A stretch of DNA of 64,000 nucleotides from Rheinheimera mesophila (GCF_000986865.1 NZ_LAVS01000005.1:45578-109577); one strand, 5' to 3'. Positions 20,452-30,226 are shown, counted from the stretch's first letter. Notes: generated by a model not told the origin, from the letters alone. Program-made: numbers and translations.

Positions 20452-21977
20452 CTCAAGTCAATAACACCGCTGTGATTTGGAGTATTGCAGGTTCAGACAA
20501 TAGCGCGGGCGCTGGTATTCAGGCCGACTTAAAAACTATTCAGAGTTTTTCCACGCCAGAGCAGCCCTTGCACTTATGCACTTTAGTTACAGCTATTACC
20601 GCCCAGCACAGCTCTGGTGTCGATGCCTGTATGGCGGTTTATGTTGAGTTGCTGCACCTACAAGCTATGGCTTTACTCAAAGATGCTAAGCCTTCGGTGA
20701 TTAAAATTGGGCTGCTGGTCAATGCTGCTCAGGTGTTATGGCTGGCTGATTTTTTACAGCAGCTTAGAAAAAGCCTGCCTGACTTACTGGTGATGTATGA
20801 CCCTGTTGCTATCAGCAGTTCAGGTTCAACAATGGCTGAACCCGATTTATATCAGGCGGTGGTCCAGCATTTATTGCCACACATTGATCTGTTAACCCCC
20901 AATCTGCAGGAGTTGGAAGCTCTTACTCAAAGCCCGGATACTGAGCAGGCGGTAAAGCTGCTATTAAACACCGGAGTAAAAGCAGTACTGGTGAAAGGCG
21001 GCCATGCGGAGGCTACTCTTTGCACAGATCTGCTTTTTATTAGCGAAAATTTTCGCTATCTCGGCTATCCGGCTTATACCAACTACATCCGTCTGAGCAG
21101 CACCCGCCAACAACACCATTTTAACCACGGCACAGGCTGTTGTTTAAGCAGTGCTTTGGCGGCAGCTTTGGCTTTAGGTTATGCACTGGAAGATGCTTTT
21201 GTAGTGGCTAAAACTTATATCAATCAAGGCTTAAGCCAGCCAGTTGCCATCACAGAGTGTTCAGGTACTTTGGGCCACTGGGGTTTTCCAGCTAAGCCGG
21301 AGTATTTACCAGAGTTGCTCACTGACAAGCTGCTGCCGCCAGCTCAGGCCTTTGCGCCCCTCAAAGCGGCTTTAGTTTTGTATGTGATAGTGCCTTCAGT
21401 AGCAGAACTGGAAAGGGCTTTAGTTGCAGGAGTAAAAACCCTGCAGTTACGGATTAAAAGCACAAATCCGCAGCAGCTACGCCAACAAATCCAACAAGCC
21501 ATCCAGCTTTGTCAGCACCCTGATGTTCAGCTATTTATTAACGATCACTGGCAACTGGCGCTGGAACTCGGCGCTTATGGCGTACATTTAGGTCAGGAAG
21601 ATATCAACAGCGCCAACTTAGCAGCTTTGCAACAAGCAGGACTGCGGCTGGGTGTATCCAGCCATGGTTTTTATAAACTATTAAGAGCGCAGCAACTCCA
21701 GCCCAGTTATCTGGCGATAGGTGCCATTTTTGCCACCCAAACCAAAGAAATGACCGGTAAGTTACAGGGCCTGCAAAAACTGGCTCGTTATCCCGCCTTA
21801 TTCCCCGATATTCCGCTGGTCGCTATTGGTGGCATTAATGAAAGCAATGCCAAAGCTGTGCTGGCAACGGGTATCAGGCACTTAGCTGTGGTACAGGCTT
21901 TTGCTCAGGCCACAGATCCCAAACTTTGGGTGCAACAGATGCAGCAATTTATAACGGAGGCACAGCATGCTTACTGA
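20448..21977 (+). CDS. thiDE: Bifunctional HMP kinase / thiamine-phosphate synthase fusion
   Basis: A 509-residue fusion. Residues about 1-285 are ThiD (ribokinase fold; [18 protein letters not shown], the catalytic Cys in [13 protein letters not shown]), which phosphorylates HMP and HMP-phosphate. Residues about 305-509 are ThiE ([48 protein letters not shown]), which joins HMP-PP and thiazole phosphate. ATG 20448 has CAGGAGG upstream and overlaps the thiG stop by 4. The stop overlaps thiF by 11 bases. The ThiE loop reads GAIFATQTK rather than the common GPIFPTxTK, a mild variant. Confidence 0.95.
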   Translation: MTQVNNTAVIWSIAGSDNSAGAGIQADLKTIQSFSTPEQPLHLCTLVTAITAQHSSGVDACMAVYVELLHLQAMALLKDAKPSVIKIGLLVNAAQVLWLADFLQQLRKSLPDLLVMYDPVAISSSGSTMAEPDLYQAVVQHLLPHIDLLTPNLQELEALTQSPDTEQAVKLLLNTGVKAVLVKGGHAEATLCTDLLFISENFRYLGYPAYTNYIRLSSTRQQHHFNHGTGCCLSSALAAALALGYALEDAFVVAKTYINQGLSQPVAITECSGTLGHWGFPAKPEYLPELLTDKLLPPAQAFAPLKAALVLYVIVPSVAELERALVAGVKTLQLRIKSTNPQQLRQQIQQAIQLCQHPDVQLFINDHWQLALELGAYGVHLGQEDINSANLAALQQAGLRLGVSSHGFYKLLRAQQLQPSYLAIGAIFATQTKEMTGKLQGLQKLARYPALFPDIPLVAIGGINESNAKAVLATGIRHLAVVQAFAQATDPKLWVQQMQQFITEAQHAY

Positions 21978-22707
21978 TTTAGAATTTATCCGTTATAGCC
22001 GCCAGTTGATGTTGCCCGATTTTGGCGAAGCCGCTCAGCTCAAGCTAAAACAAAGCCAAGTAGTGCTGATAGGCTGTGGTGGTTTAGGCCATGCTGCCAG
22101 TCAGTATCTGGTGTCGTCCGGCCTGGGCCAGCTTACTTTAGTCGATGGCGACAAAGTAGAATTATCCAACCTGCAACGGCAGGTTTTATTCCGTGACAGC
22201 GACAAAGGCATGAACAAAGCCAAAATAGCAGCGCGCCAACTGAAACAGCTCAATCCTTATGTGCAGATCGCCGCTATTGAACAGTATTTTAGCGCCGACA
22301 ATGCCAATGAGTTATTGGCAAAGGCCGACTGGGTGCTGGACTGTACCGACAATTTCCAAAGCCGAAAGCTTATCAACAAGCTCTGTCAGCAACATCAAAT
22401 CAGCCTGATTAGCGCGGCCGCTATAGGCCAACAAGGCCAGTTGATGCTCTGGCCTTTTGCCCAGAGCCCAAGCCCCTGCTATCGCTGTTTATTCCCGGAT
22501 TTAACCGATCAATCCGGCAATTGCAGTAGCTTAGGGGTGTTAGCGCCTTTGCTTGGCATCATAGGTTCGATACAAGCTATGTTACTGATCCAACAAATGA
22601 TTCAGCCAGATATTCAGGCAAAATTCTGGCAGTTTGAGGGGATGGGGTTTAGGTTAATGAGTTATGAGATTGCGGCGTCAGTAAAATGCACTGGCTGTGG
22701 GTTATAG
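21967..22707 (+). CDS. thiF: Sulfur carrier adenylyltransferase
   Basis: A 246-residue E1-like enzyme that adenylates the C-terminus of ThiS. The nucleotide motif is VLIGCGGLGHAASQYL. Other marks are VDGDKVELSNLQRQ and the Asp of DCTDNF. The zinc site is CYRC near residue 170 with CTGC at the C-terminus. MoeB is a close relative, but the adjacent thiS and thiG make ThiF the better call. It is the last thi gene; thiI and thiL are not in the window. Confidence 0.95.
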   Translation: MLTDLEFIRYSRQLMLPDFGEAAQLKLKQSQVVLIGCGGLGHAASQYLVSSGLGQLTLVDGDKVELSNLQRQVLFRDSDKGMNKAKIAARQLKQLNPYVQIAAIEQYFSADNANELLAKADWVLDCTDNFQSRKLINKLCQQHQISLISAAAIGQQGQLMLWPFAQSPSPCYRCLFPDLTDQSGNCSSLGVLAPLLGIIGSIQAMLLIQQMIQPDIQAKFWQFEGMGFRLMSYEIAASVKCTGCGL

Positions 22708-22725
22708 GTAGTCATTTTCAGCCCC

Positions 22726-22878
22726 CTACTCATTTTGGCATAGCATTAGCCTTCTGCGCCCACCAGCCAAGTCGATAAAAATGGCGGTGAAGTAAGAGGC
22801 CTGCTCAGGTAACAGCAATAAACCGCTCTGAGCAACTTGTTCTGGCTGACCATCTGTCACGATCAAGACTTTTTTCAC
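22726..22878 (-). CDS. Possible small protein coupled to the chemoreceptor gene
   Basis: A 50-codon frame on the minus strand. Its GTG start overlaps the chemoreceptor TGA (GTGA), and TAGGAG lies 5 bases before it. The peptide begins [19 protein letters not shown] and ends [10 protein letters not shown], with an even mix of residues. The tight overlap and good ribosome-binding site favour real translation. I know no family for it, and it could be chance. Confidence 0.4.
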   Translation of the reverse strand: MKKVLIVTDGQPEQVAQSGLLLLPEQASYFTAIFIDLAGGRRRLMLCQNE

Positions 22879-24419
22879 ACTCTCCTAAAGCCTATTCTAA
22901 ACCCGCCCCAATGCCGGCCTTTCACCAGAATAGGCACCGACAAATCATGCAAAATTTCGCCGGTATCCCGCTTATAGGTTTGCAACAGCATAGGCTGGGT
23001 ATTACTGCCACAACGGCTACCGGTGCGGTCGCTAAAGATACGTTTGGTGCGGTTTTGCAGTAAGTCTTTTTCGTAGTTGCCGGTTAAGGCCTGACTGTAT
23101 TTTTTATTGTGGGTCGGGAAATAGCCTTTGCGATCAACACCGCCAGCGTACAACACATTGCTGTGACGCTCCAAAATAGGCTCCTGGATCAAAGGGAAAA
23201 ACTGGTCGGTAAAACTGTCATAAGCGGTATGGAATTTTTGCGGATTAGTATTAGCAATAGGCTGATACTGCTCAGCAAATAACTGTTGTTCTGTAAGCTT
23301 GCCGTCACTAAGAGCTTTTTCAAATAAAGCCCCAATGGCCGCAGCGGCTTGCTGCGCTTCTTTCAGTACAGGGTTAAAGAAACTCTGATTGGTGACTGTA
23401 CTGAGTTCGCGATAAATACTTTCAGTTTCTACCGACAATTCAATGGCCTGATCCGCCACTGTGCTGCCTTTGTGTTCTATCGCCGACAAGGCTTTATTAA
23501 TACTCTGAATCGACTGGCCCAATTGCTGGCTGGTATTTTCCAATCCAGTACTGACCTGCTCTATTTGCTCCAGCGCAGCAGACACTTGCCCCACTTCGGT
23601 ATTGATGCCGTTAAAGCCTGCCGCTACAGACTGCAATTCCTGCTGCACATCAGCACTTAACTGCACCAATTGGGTCATCACTGCAGCGGTTTGTTCACTT
23701 TGGCTGCGAATATCAGCCAGCATTTTTGCTATGTCTTTGGTTGCTTCTGAGGTTTTGCCTGCCAAAGACCGCACTTCATCCGCCACTACAGCAAAACCAC
23801 GGCCTTGTTCGCCGGCACGGGCGGCTTCAATAGCCGCATTTAATGCCAATAAGTTGGTTTGATTGGCCACATCTGTGATCACTTCAGTAATACGCTGAAT
23901 ATCGTCGGCACTGCCTTTGAGTTGTTCCAATTGGGCCGCTGCATCACTGACTGCATTAGCTAACTGATTGATATTATCCACACTTTTTTGCAGTCGCTGA
24001 TCGGCTGTGCTGCACGCATTGGCCGTATGAGTAATGCTATGGCTGATTTGCTGCAGGTTATCTGTCAGTTGACCGCTGGTATCGGTTAAGCCTGTTGCAG
24101 CGCTGCCAATCTGGCCGCAATCGTCGCTGCTGTGTTTGATATCTTTAATTAAACCGTCGATATAAAAGGAAACTTCTGCTGCACCTATCGCCATTTTGGA
24201 TGTAGCTTCGGTAATATGATGAGCACTGTCGGCCAGCGCATTGGACTGCGCGACAGCCTGAACTGGCGCTTTTTTCCGGCTGGTCCACAACAGGAACCCT
24301 GTCACTGCCAACAGATTCAACAGCACCAGCAACCAGCTATTGAGCTGCAACCACAGATACAACAGTTGAACCACTAACCAGAGCCCGACAAAAACTATTG
24401 CAGCACGCAGATGTTCCAT
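22875..24419 (-). CDS. Methyl-accepting chemotaxis protein with a C-terminal sensor-like domain
   Basis: A 514-residue chemoreceptor. Two membrane helices near the N-terminus are joined by a very short loop, so there is no periplasmic ligand domain. A long coiled-coil signalling domain follows, with the conserved tip [20 protein letters not shown] and [12 protein letters not shown]. The last ~115 residues form a separate domain ([45 protein letters not shown]), seen in some MCPs and probably a cytoplasmic sensor. I chose ATG 24419 with GGAAG upstream. A GTG at 24488 would add a hydrophobic leader and cannot be excluded. Confidence 0.9.
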   Translation of the reverse strand: MEHLRAAIVFVGLWLVVQLLYLWLQLNSWLLVLLNLLAVTGFLLWTSRKKAPVQAVAQSNALADSAHHITEATSKMAIGAAEVSFYIDGLIKDIKHSSDDCGQIGSAATGLTDTSGQLTDNLQQISHSITHTANACSTADQRLQKSVDNINQLANAVSDAAAQLEQLKGSADDIQRITEVITDVANQTNLLALNAAIEAARAGEQGRGFAVVADEVRSLAGKTSEATKDIAKMLADIRSQSEQTAAVMTQLVQLSADVQQELQSVAAGFNGINTEVGQVSAALEQIEQVSTGLENTSQQLGQSIQSINKALSAIEHKGSTVADQAIELSVETESIYRELSTVTNQSFFNPVLKEAQQAAAAIGALFEKALSDGKLTEQQLFAEQYQPIANTNPQKFHTAYDSFTDQFFPLIQEPILERHSNVLYAGGVDRKGYFPTHNKKYSQALTGNYEKDLLQNRTKRIFSDRTGSRCGSNTQPMLLQTYKRDTGEILHDLSVPILVKGRHWGGFRIGFRRV

Positions 24420-24589
24420 AACGACTTCCCATTCGACGCAGGCCAGAAGACTTACTGGCAAAAGAAAACATAGCAGAGCTGTCAGCACTGCGTTATTTCG
24501 CTTCTGGCAGTGTTTCTGTTATGTAAGCAACTGTCAAACCATCTGCGGGGGAATGCGACTAAAGTCTATGGCGGTGCTCAGCCCCTGGT

Positions 24590-24985
24590 TTACTGCCGGA
24601 CCGGTAAACCACTGTCTGCCCAGGCCTGTATTCCACCTGCTATGGAGTAAATGTCACGAAACCCCATACGTTGCAAAGACTCAGCAGCCAAGGCCGAGCG
24701 GGCACCAGAGCGGCAAATTAAATACAAAGGCTCAGCAGCCAGTTCAGTTAACGCCAACACCGCATCCTTCTGCTGCGCTACAGCAGGGTGTTGTGGTAAT
24801 TGCATTTCCAATACACCGCGCGGCATATTGACCGAGCCAGGGATATGACCAGCGGCAAACTCGGCAGGCTCCCGCACATCAATAATGCGGGCCTGACTGC
24901 TTTGCAGCAAAGCCGCCAGTTGCTGTACCGTCAGTTCCTGAATTTTCGTTTTGGCCTCAGCCACTAGTTGAGCTCCGGTTTTCAT
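24590..24985 (-). CDS. Rhodanese-domain protein
   Basis: A 131-residue single-domain rhodanese without signal peptide. It has IIDVREPAEFAAGHIPGSVN, the catalytic Cys loop ICRSGARS and the C-terminal IAGGIQAWADSGLPV. It should transfer sulfane sulfur to thiophilic acceptors in the cytoplasm; the physiological acceptor is unknown. CAGGA is 8 bases before the ATG. The thiamine operon needs sulfur transfer, but the gene is 1.9 kb away and on the other strand, so a link is only speculation. Confidence 0.9.
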   Translation of the reverse strand: MKTGAQLVAEAKTKIQELTVQQLAALLQSSQARIIDVREPAEFAAGHIPGSVNMPRGVLEMQLPQHPAVAQQKDAVLALTELAAEPLYLICRSGARSALAAESLQRMGFRDIYSIAGGIQAWADSGLPVRQ

Positions 24986-25023
24986 AAAAGCAGTCCTGTG
25001 TAGTGAGTTGGGTTTAAGTGCAC

Positions 25024-25980
25024 TTAATCAAATAAATCTAAGTTAATACTCTGTTCTTCCAATGGTTCAAGGTTTGAGAAATACAATTTTGGTCGTCTTG
25101 CTCCGATTCGTCCCTTTTCATCAAGGCGGCTGACAGTGCCATAGAGACGGCATTTCAAGAATAGCAATGGCTTGTAACGAACTATGCTCCCCACCTCTGG
25201 ATATGCAGTCAGAACATGCTCGTTGTACTTAAAGCCCATCGAGTTTGACATCTTGTTCTCTCGCGTAACCTCTCCTTCTAGAGCAACATAATCTCCATGA
25301 ACAAGCTCTGGAAATAACACATCTTCGGGTTCGTCATCCTCGTCACAAAAGATTTTTTTGTCAGCTGGGCCTATCGTTTCCTCATCAACCACACCATTTT
25401 GTACCGAGCCAATGGCTAAATTCCTCCCCTCTTGGACGTTAGTAGCTAGATCCTCAATCAGCTTAGGATTTGTATTCACATAAAGATCTAATATGTATTT
25501 CGGTACAAAAAGAGTTTCACCATTCTCATTTATGATACCAATCATAGACCGGTCATCTGTGAATTTAACGTTTTTAAATTCACGAATGGCCACATCACCC
25601 ATATGTTTACCGATACGAACAAACCACTTGATTGCCTCAACAGCTTTTCGAAAAAGATCAGTTATTCCATAATCAGCAAAATCTTTTTCTGCCATTTTCT
25701 GAGCTGCTTTTGTGAAATAGGCCGTAGCAACTACACCTAATCCAGCCTGAACCCACCCTGCAACAGTCTCTGGAATTAGCGCCTCCCATGACCCTTTACG
25801 AACTCTTACTGGAATTTCAAAATCCAAGTTTCTAAAATCTGGGGCTTGTTTAGCGATGAAATAGCGAACTGCTGAGTCGAAAGCAAGTAATGATTTAGCC
25901 TGACGCCTCGCATCCATCAGACCGTCTTTAACAAGCTCGCCTTCATATTTGATGTAGCCTATGTATTTTTCTTCTGCCAT
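25024..25980 (-). CDS. Uncharacterised 318-residue protein in an AT-rich islet
   Basis: I do not recognise this protein. It is cytoplasmic by appearance, with no signal peptide. One weakly hydrophobic segment near residues 72-92 (TVAGWVQAGLGVVATAYF) could be a membrane or buried helix. A very acidic stretch (FCDEDDEPEDVLFPELVHGD) lies near residue 215, and a beta-rich C-terminal part resembles a small barrel by eye. AGGGA precedes the ATG. Its composition is visibly more AT-rich and Lys/Asp-rich than the neighbours, and an AT-rich 200-bp gap follows upstream, which suggests horizontal acquisition. No partner gene is adjacent. Confidence 0.65.
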   Translation of the reverse strand: MAEEKYIGYIKYEGELVKDGLMDARRQAKSLLAFDSAVRYFIAKQAPDFRNLDFEIPVRVRKGSWEALIPETVAGWVQAGLGVVATAYFTKAAQKMAEKDFADYGITDLFRKAVEAIKWFVRIGKHMGDVAIREFKNVKFTDDRSMIGIINENGETLFVPKYILDLYVNTNPKLIEDLATNVQEGRNLAIGSVQNGVVDEETIGPADKKIFCDEDDEPEDVLFPELVHGDYVALEGEVTRENKMSNSMGFKYNEHVLTAYPEVGSIVRYKPLLFLKCRLYGTVSRLDEKGRIGARRPKLYFSNLEPLEEQSINLDLFD

Positions 25981-26181
25981 TGCTTTTCCCTAAATCTCAG
26001 CATGTATAAAAATAGTTTGTCGAAAGGCAAGCAAGTATTAATTTCCACCAACACCAAGCAACCTTTAAACCCCAAGCTAAAGTGTTTTAGATGGTAGTTC
26101 AATCACTTAAGAATATTAATTTTTGGGACAGAATTAACTTTTATTATTGCAGACGGATTTTTTAAAATAATTAAGGCTTCG

Positions 26182-27231
26182 CTACTTCGCTCCAGCCATC
26201 TGCTGTAAAAACTCCAGCCGTTGTTTTTCTTCGTCACTAAGTACAAAAGGTTCATCGCTCAACTGACCAAAGTTGATGGCCTCCACCACAAATCCTGGCT
26301 CTTTGCTGTCGCCGTATCTGTTGGCTTCGCCCGGCATGGCGGAGCGTAATTCCAACACAAAAGTACCAAGCCAATAAGGCCCGCCTTGTTGCTGCAATAC
26401 CTGTTTAAAAGCCCGCAGCTCGAGCTTGGCTGAACCCTCGGTTAACTGTTCTTCAGCTGTCAGCACAGCTAAAGGCTGTTTATTTTCAGTAAATAAATTG
26501 GCTCTTAAGCGGTACATACCGGCTTTTTTTACCTCCAGCTCTACAGGGATCACTAAGTCAGGGCCACGCGAACTGCTGCTGCCAATGCCTGTGATAGTGG
26601 CCACCGGATCGCTGTAATCCAGCCCTGTTTGCAGTTGTTGGGTTTTGCCTTGCGCCTCAAACAGCACCACCAGTTCCATAGCGCCGTCCCAGTTTTCTCT
26701 GGCCTCAAACTGATGTGCCCATTCAGCAGAATCTGCACCTGCAGTTAAATCGGCCTGCGCCAACACTTTGCCGCTTTGCTGCTCACGTAATTCGGCTTTG
26801 ACTTGCTGTGCTGACAGGCCATGCATCACCAGTTTAAATTCGACAGCGTCCGGGTAGGTAAAGCGGTATTTAGGCAACACCAGACTGGCGCTGGCACCAC
26901 CTTCCAGCGGCAAGGCCACAGTGTCAAAGTGATTGGGGTTCAGCAGTTGATGATCGGCCGGAGTTAAAGGCCTGGAATAGGCTGGGTAGCTGAGTTCAGC
27001 CGCATAAGCTTGCGATAACAAGCTAAAACTTTGCTGCAATTCTTGTTGCTGATACTGATCCATTTGCACTGGTGCGGCAGTTTGCACAACAGCTTTTTGC
27101 TGAGGTTCAGCAACAGCATCAGGCTGTGGTTTATCCACCGCCACCACAGCAGTTTCAGCTTCAGGCCAAAACCAAAAAGCCGCCAGTGCTATCAGCACCA
27201 GCAGCAGACTAACCAATACTTTCTTGTGCAT
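26182..27231 (-). CDS. Membrane-anchored accessory protein of the adjacent lipase
   Basis: A 349-residue protein with an N-terminal anchor or uncleaved signal (KKVLVSLLLVLIALAAFWFW), a Gln/Ala/Pro/Val-rich linker and a beta-rich periplasmic body of about 270 residues. It does not look like a classical helical lipase foldase (Lif). Its ATG overlaps the stop of the upstream lipase by one base (TAATG), so the two are co-translated and probably act together, for example in folding, anchoring or secretion. That role is inferred from position only. Confidence 0.6.
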   Translation of the reverse strand: MHKKVLVSLLLVLIALAAFWFWPEAETAVVAVDKPQPDAVAEPQQKAVVQTAAPVQMDQYQQQELQQSFSLLSQAYAAELSYPAYSRPLTPADHQLLNPNHFDTVALPLEGGASASLVLPKYRFTYPDAVEFKLVMHGLSAQQVKAELREQQSGKVLAQADLTAGADSAEWAHQFEARENWDGAMELVVLFEAQGKTQQLQTGLDYSDPVATITGIGSSSSRGPDLVIPVELEVKKAGMYRLRANLFTENKQPLAVLTAEEQLTEGSAKLELRAFKQVLQQQGGPYWLGTFVLELRSAMPGEANRYGDSKEPGFVVEAINFGQLSDEPFVLSDEEKQRLEFLQQMAGAK

Positions 27232-28286
27232 TAATCAGCGGCCTGACTGACTAAAGACGACATACTCTGGCGATCTGAGCCTGTGACTAATAAATAATTA
27301 GAGGCAAACACCCACCAGCCTCTTGATTGTTGATAGGTCTGGAACTGCAAAGCCTCAGCGTTTAAATAAGTGGCTCTGGCATTAGCAGCTGTCACTTCAC
27401 CGTCGCGGCTGTCTTCAATCAGGCCACTGTGGCTATAGTCATTGCCCATCAGCATAGGATAGTGATAAGGCATAAAACCCTTAACGCCAGTGCTTTGACT
27501 AGCCAGTTTGCCATCAAAAGCCACGCTTGCACTGCAGCTGTCAAAAGAGCCGACAGCAGAAGCACCACAACTGGAATGGCTGGCGACCACGCCATCGTCT
27601 GTACCGGGTAAAAATGGTCCTGTGGCATTTAAGAAGTCAGAACCTGCTCCGGCAAAACGTAAACGAGGCACCCGGCTGGTAGGGAAACTTGCCAACTGAC
27701 GCGCTGTATTAACCCGCAAATCATTCAGTACGCCAATGTTGGAAGGCGTGGGTATTTGGCCTAACCATAAAGATAAAGCGGCCCGTAAGGCTGCATCTGT
27801 CCAGCTACCACCTCCGGCTACATTAACGGCGAGGTCGGCCAGTTCTACTCCGCCACCAGCGCCAGCAAAGTCAAAGCTGGCGATAATATTCAGCGGCTGT
27901 AAGCCAGCGTTTTTCAGCCATAAAGCCTGATTATCGATGATATAACGGGTGACTAAATCCCCTGTCGAGTGGCTGACAAAAATACAACCGCTGTTGCAGA
28001 GACCGGAGCGGGATAGCTGTTGCAATTTAGGCCAGACATAGTCGGTGGCAATTTTGCCTGTGATACGTTCTTGCGATGGCCAGTCGATACGCGCATCGGC
28101 GCGGCTTAACCAAAAACCAGCCCAATAGTCGGCGCCATTACTGGTTACATCAGCCCCTACAGGCCGCTCGGCTAAATTACCGGGCTGAAAGCCGTGCACC
28201 AACACCACAGGATGGCCATTTAATGCAGCAGAAAGCGGTAAGCTCAGCAGCGCCAAGCCGGCAGCCGCCATTTTCAGTAGTTTCAT
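27231..28286 (-). CDS. Secreted alpha/beta-hydrolase, triacylglycerol lipase-like
   Basis: A 351-residue exported hydrolase. It has a signal peptide (MKLLKMAAAGLALLSLPLSA), then the oxyanion strand VVLVHGF at residues 27-33, and the nucleophile elbow SHSTGD in place of GHSxG. The His is likely in the C-terminal MPYHYPMLMGNDYSHSG region. Cys pairs CNSGC and SSCGASAVGSFDSC suggest disulfides in the periplasm or outside. Substrate is unknown; lipase/esterase is the family-level call. AAGGA precedes the ATG. The next gene overlaps by one base. Confidence 0.8.
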   Translation of the reverse strand: MKLLKMAAAGLALLSLPLSAALNGHPVVLVHGFQPGNLAERPVGADVTSNGADYWAGFWLSRADARIDWPSQERITGKIATDYVWPKLQQLSRSGLCNSGCIFVSHSTGDLVTRYIIDNQALWLKNAGLQPLNIIASFDFAGAGGGVELADLAVNVAGGGSWTDAALRAALSLWLGQIPTPSNIGVLNDLRVNTARQLASFPTSRVPRLRFAGAGSDFLNATGPFLPGTDDGVVASHSSCGASAVGSFDSCSASVAFDGKLASQSTGVKGFMPYHYPMLMGNDYSHSGLIEDSRDGEVTAANARATYLNAEALQFQTYQQSRGWWVFASNYLLVTGSDRQSMSSLVSQAAD

Positions 28287-28592
28287 TCGTTTGTCCTTGC
28301 TCTTGTCTTTGTAAATTTATTGTTTTATTTGCATCATTTCCGTGATGCCAAGTTACAAATCCCAGTACAAGATAGAACAGATCAATGACAATGCAATGGC
28401 CGATTTTTCGCAAATGACGCAGATTAAGCGGCAAAATCAGAGTGTTGTGTTTGAATTTCCAGCCGCCTTATTTTTTAACAAATAGCTACAACTTCAGGCT
28501 AAAGCAGCAGCCAGACCAGTGGTATTTTTGGTTGGGATTGGGTTGGTGTTTAAAGTGATTACTCAAATTATTTTTTGAGTGTGGTGAAATAA
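28287..28592. other. Gene-free stretch between lipase and higA-like gene
   Basis: A 306-bp stretch that is AT-rich near the lipase start and must hold its promoter, though I cannot pick one convincingly. Next to the higA-like stop there is a 7-bp hairpin, ACTCAAA (28561-28567) with TTTGAGT (28574-28580), a weak terminator candidate for that gene. I see no RNA gene or ORF worth reporting. Confidence 0.5.
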
Positions 28593-28889
28593 TCAAGCTG
28601 CAGTCGTAAGCAACTTCTCGACATGAGGTTTTTCGCGGTTTTCAGCAAACCATGCATCGTACTGAGCTTGCAGATTGATCCACACAGCCACATTACTATC
28701 TATAGATAACGCGATACGTTGAGCAATCTCTGGTGTGCAGGGAGTGTGACCATGACAGAAGTTACTCATCGTTGTACGTGACAAGCCAAGAGCTTTGGCT
28801 GCTTTGGTTACAGATATGCCATGTTCTTCTAAAATAGTGACCCTAAAAACAACGCCGGGATGGGTAGGACATCTGGTCATTTTTTCCAT
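28593..28889 (-). CDS. HigA-type antitoxin / XRE regulator without a toxin partner
   Basis: A 98-residue protein with the HigA signature: THPGVVFRVTILEEHGISV, the helix-turn-helix AKALGLSRTTMSNFCHGH, and VAVWINLQAQYDAWF at the end. ATG 28889 has CGGAG about 7 bases upstream, so the longer frame to 28931 is not needed. In complete systems higB lies directly upstream. Here the upstream 110 bp contain no HigB-like frame and then the serine hydrolase gene ends. It is either an orphan antitoxin left after toxin loss or a recruited repressor. Confidence 0.85.
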   Translation of the reverse strand: MEKMTRCPTHPGVVFRVTILEEHGISVTKAAKALGLSRTTMSNFCHGHTPCTPEIAQRIALSIDSNVAVWINLQAQYDAWFAENREKPHVEKLLTTAA

Positions 28890-28999
28890 TTTAAACTCCG
28901 GTTTAAGACATAGGTTGCTAATTTCAGCCACCCTTTATCTACCATGATAGTCAGGGTAGTTGCGCAATACTACTCATCCTTCGCACTATCAACACAAAC

Positions 29000-30166
29000 T
29001 CAAAACCCAATACCAGCAGCCACTATATTCGCCAGTTTAGCGCGCAGGTCGGTGATGGAGCCGGTGCGGTTGGGGTGCACACGATTTGATAACAAAATAA
29101 CGTAGGTGCGGCTGGCTGGGTCTATCCAGATACTGGTGCCGGTAAAACCTGTGTGACCAAAAGAGCCTGCTGGCCATAAATCCCCTTTAGGTGCTGAATA
29201 AGCTGTTTGCATATCCCAGCCTAAAGCCCGGCTTTGGTTGCCAATCACCACCGGAGTGAGTAAACGTTGCACTGCCAGTGGTGATAAGAGTCTTTGGCCT
29301 TTTAACTCACCGCCGTTTAACAGCATTTGAGCAAATAAGGCGATATCCTTTGCCGTACCAAAAACTCCGGCATGGCCTGCAACCCCATTTAAACGTAGCG
29401 CTGTTGGGTCGTGTACCACAGCCTGTAAATAAGGCTGAGCATAATTCGGCAGCAGCTTTTGATAATCCGCATCCCCTCTCAGGTGTTCGGTTGGGGCTAT
29501 ACGTTGCAGATAAGCACTCTGTTGTGACGGCTGATCCAGAGGCAAATAGCGGCTGTCTTTCATCTGTAAAGGCTGGAAAATGCGTTGTTCTGCTAATAGA
29601 TGTAATGGCTGGCCGGTGATTTGCTCAACCACTAAGCCCAATAAAATAAAACCTATGTCTGAATAAATAAACTGCTGATCCGGTTTGGTGTTTAACTTCA
29701 GCTTTGCCAGTTGTTGCTCTAAGCCTGCTTTGCCCTGCCAGAATTCACGCCGGTCAAACCCATCGGCTAAACCTGAACTATGGGTCAGCAATTGCAGCAC
29801 AGTGATGTTTTTCACTTCAGCATTGTTAAGCTGCTTCAGGTACTTGCCGACAGGATCGGTTAAACGCAATTCGCCCTGCTCCAGCAGTTGCATGATGAGG
29901 GTGGTAGTCACTACAGGTTTAGTTAAGGAGGCTAAGTCAAACACAGTGTCTGTGGTGACAGCAGCGGCAGGCGAATAGGTTTTAAAACCAAAAGCCTGAT
30001 GATACAGGATCTGTTCACCACGCCCCACCAGCACTACAGCGCCCGGTAACTGCTTGTCGGCTATCGCCTTTTCAACCAAAGGCGCGATGCGCTCATAAGA
30101 TTCAGCCGCCAGTACAACAGTGCTGACACAACAGAGCAGGGAAAATAATATAGCTCTGATCTTCAT
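29000..30166 (-). CDS. Exported class C beta-lactamase-fold serine hydrolase
   Basis: A 388-residue protein with a signal peptide (MKIRAILFSLLCCVSTVVLA). The SxxK active site is in DLASLTKPVV. A YSD triad replaces the usual YxN (FIYSDIGFILLG), and HTG lies in GHTGFTGTS. The set resembles the penicillin-binding protein 4B/YfeW-type esterases rather than true AmpC. It probably acts on peptidoglycan peptides or esters in the periplasm; resistance activity should not be assumed. Repeat copy C lies between it and the upstream helicase gene. Confidence 0.88.
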   Translation of the reverse strand: MKIRAILFSLLCCVSTVVLAAESYERIAPLVEKAIADKQLPGAVVLVGRGEQILYHQAFGFKTYSPAAAVTTDTVFDLASLTKPVVTTTLIMQLLEQGELRLTDPVGKYLKQLNNAEVKNITVLQLLTHSSGLADGFDRREFWQGKAGLEQQLAKLKLNTKPDQQFIYSDIGFILLGLVVEQITGQPLHLLAEQRIFQPLQMKDSRYLPLDQPSQQSAYLQRIAPTEHLRGDADYQKLLPNYAQPYLQAVVHDPTALRLNGVAGHAGVFGTAKDIALFAQMLLNGGELKGQRLLSPLAVQRLLTPVVIGNQSRALGWDMQTAYSAPKGDLWPAGSFGHTGFTGTSIWIDPASRTYVILLSNRVHPNRTGSITDLRAKLANIVAAGIGF

Positions 30167-30226
30167 AACTTTTTTCCCATTATCCTCACCCTAATTAACC
30201 GGCGCAGAGTCGACCAGCCCAAAGTA

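Noticed and set aside
28561..28580. 7-bp hairpin after the higA-like gene as a terminator
   Set aside because: AT-rich stem and only a poor T-run on the minus strand, so it is mentioned within the gene-free stretch and not called separately.
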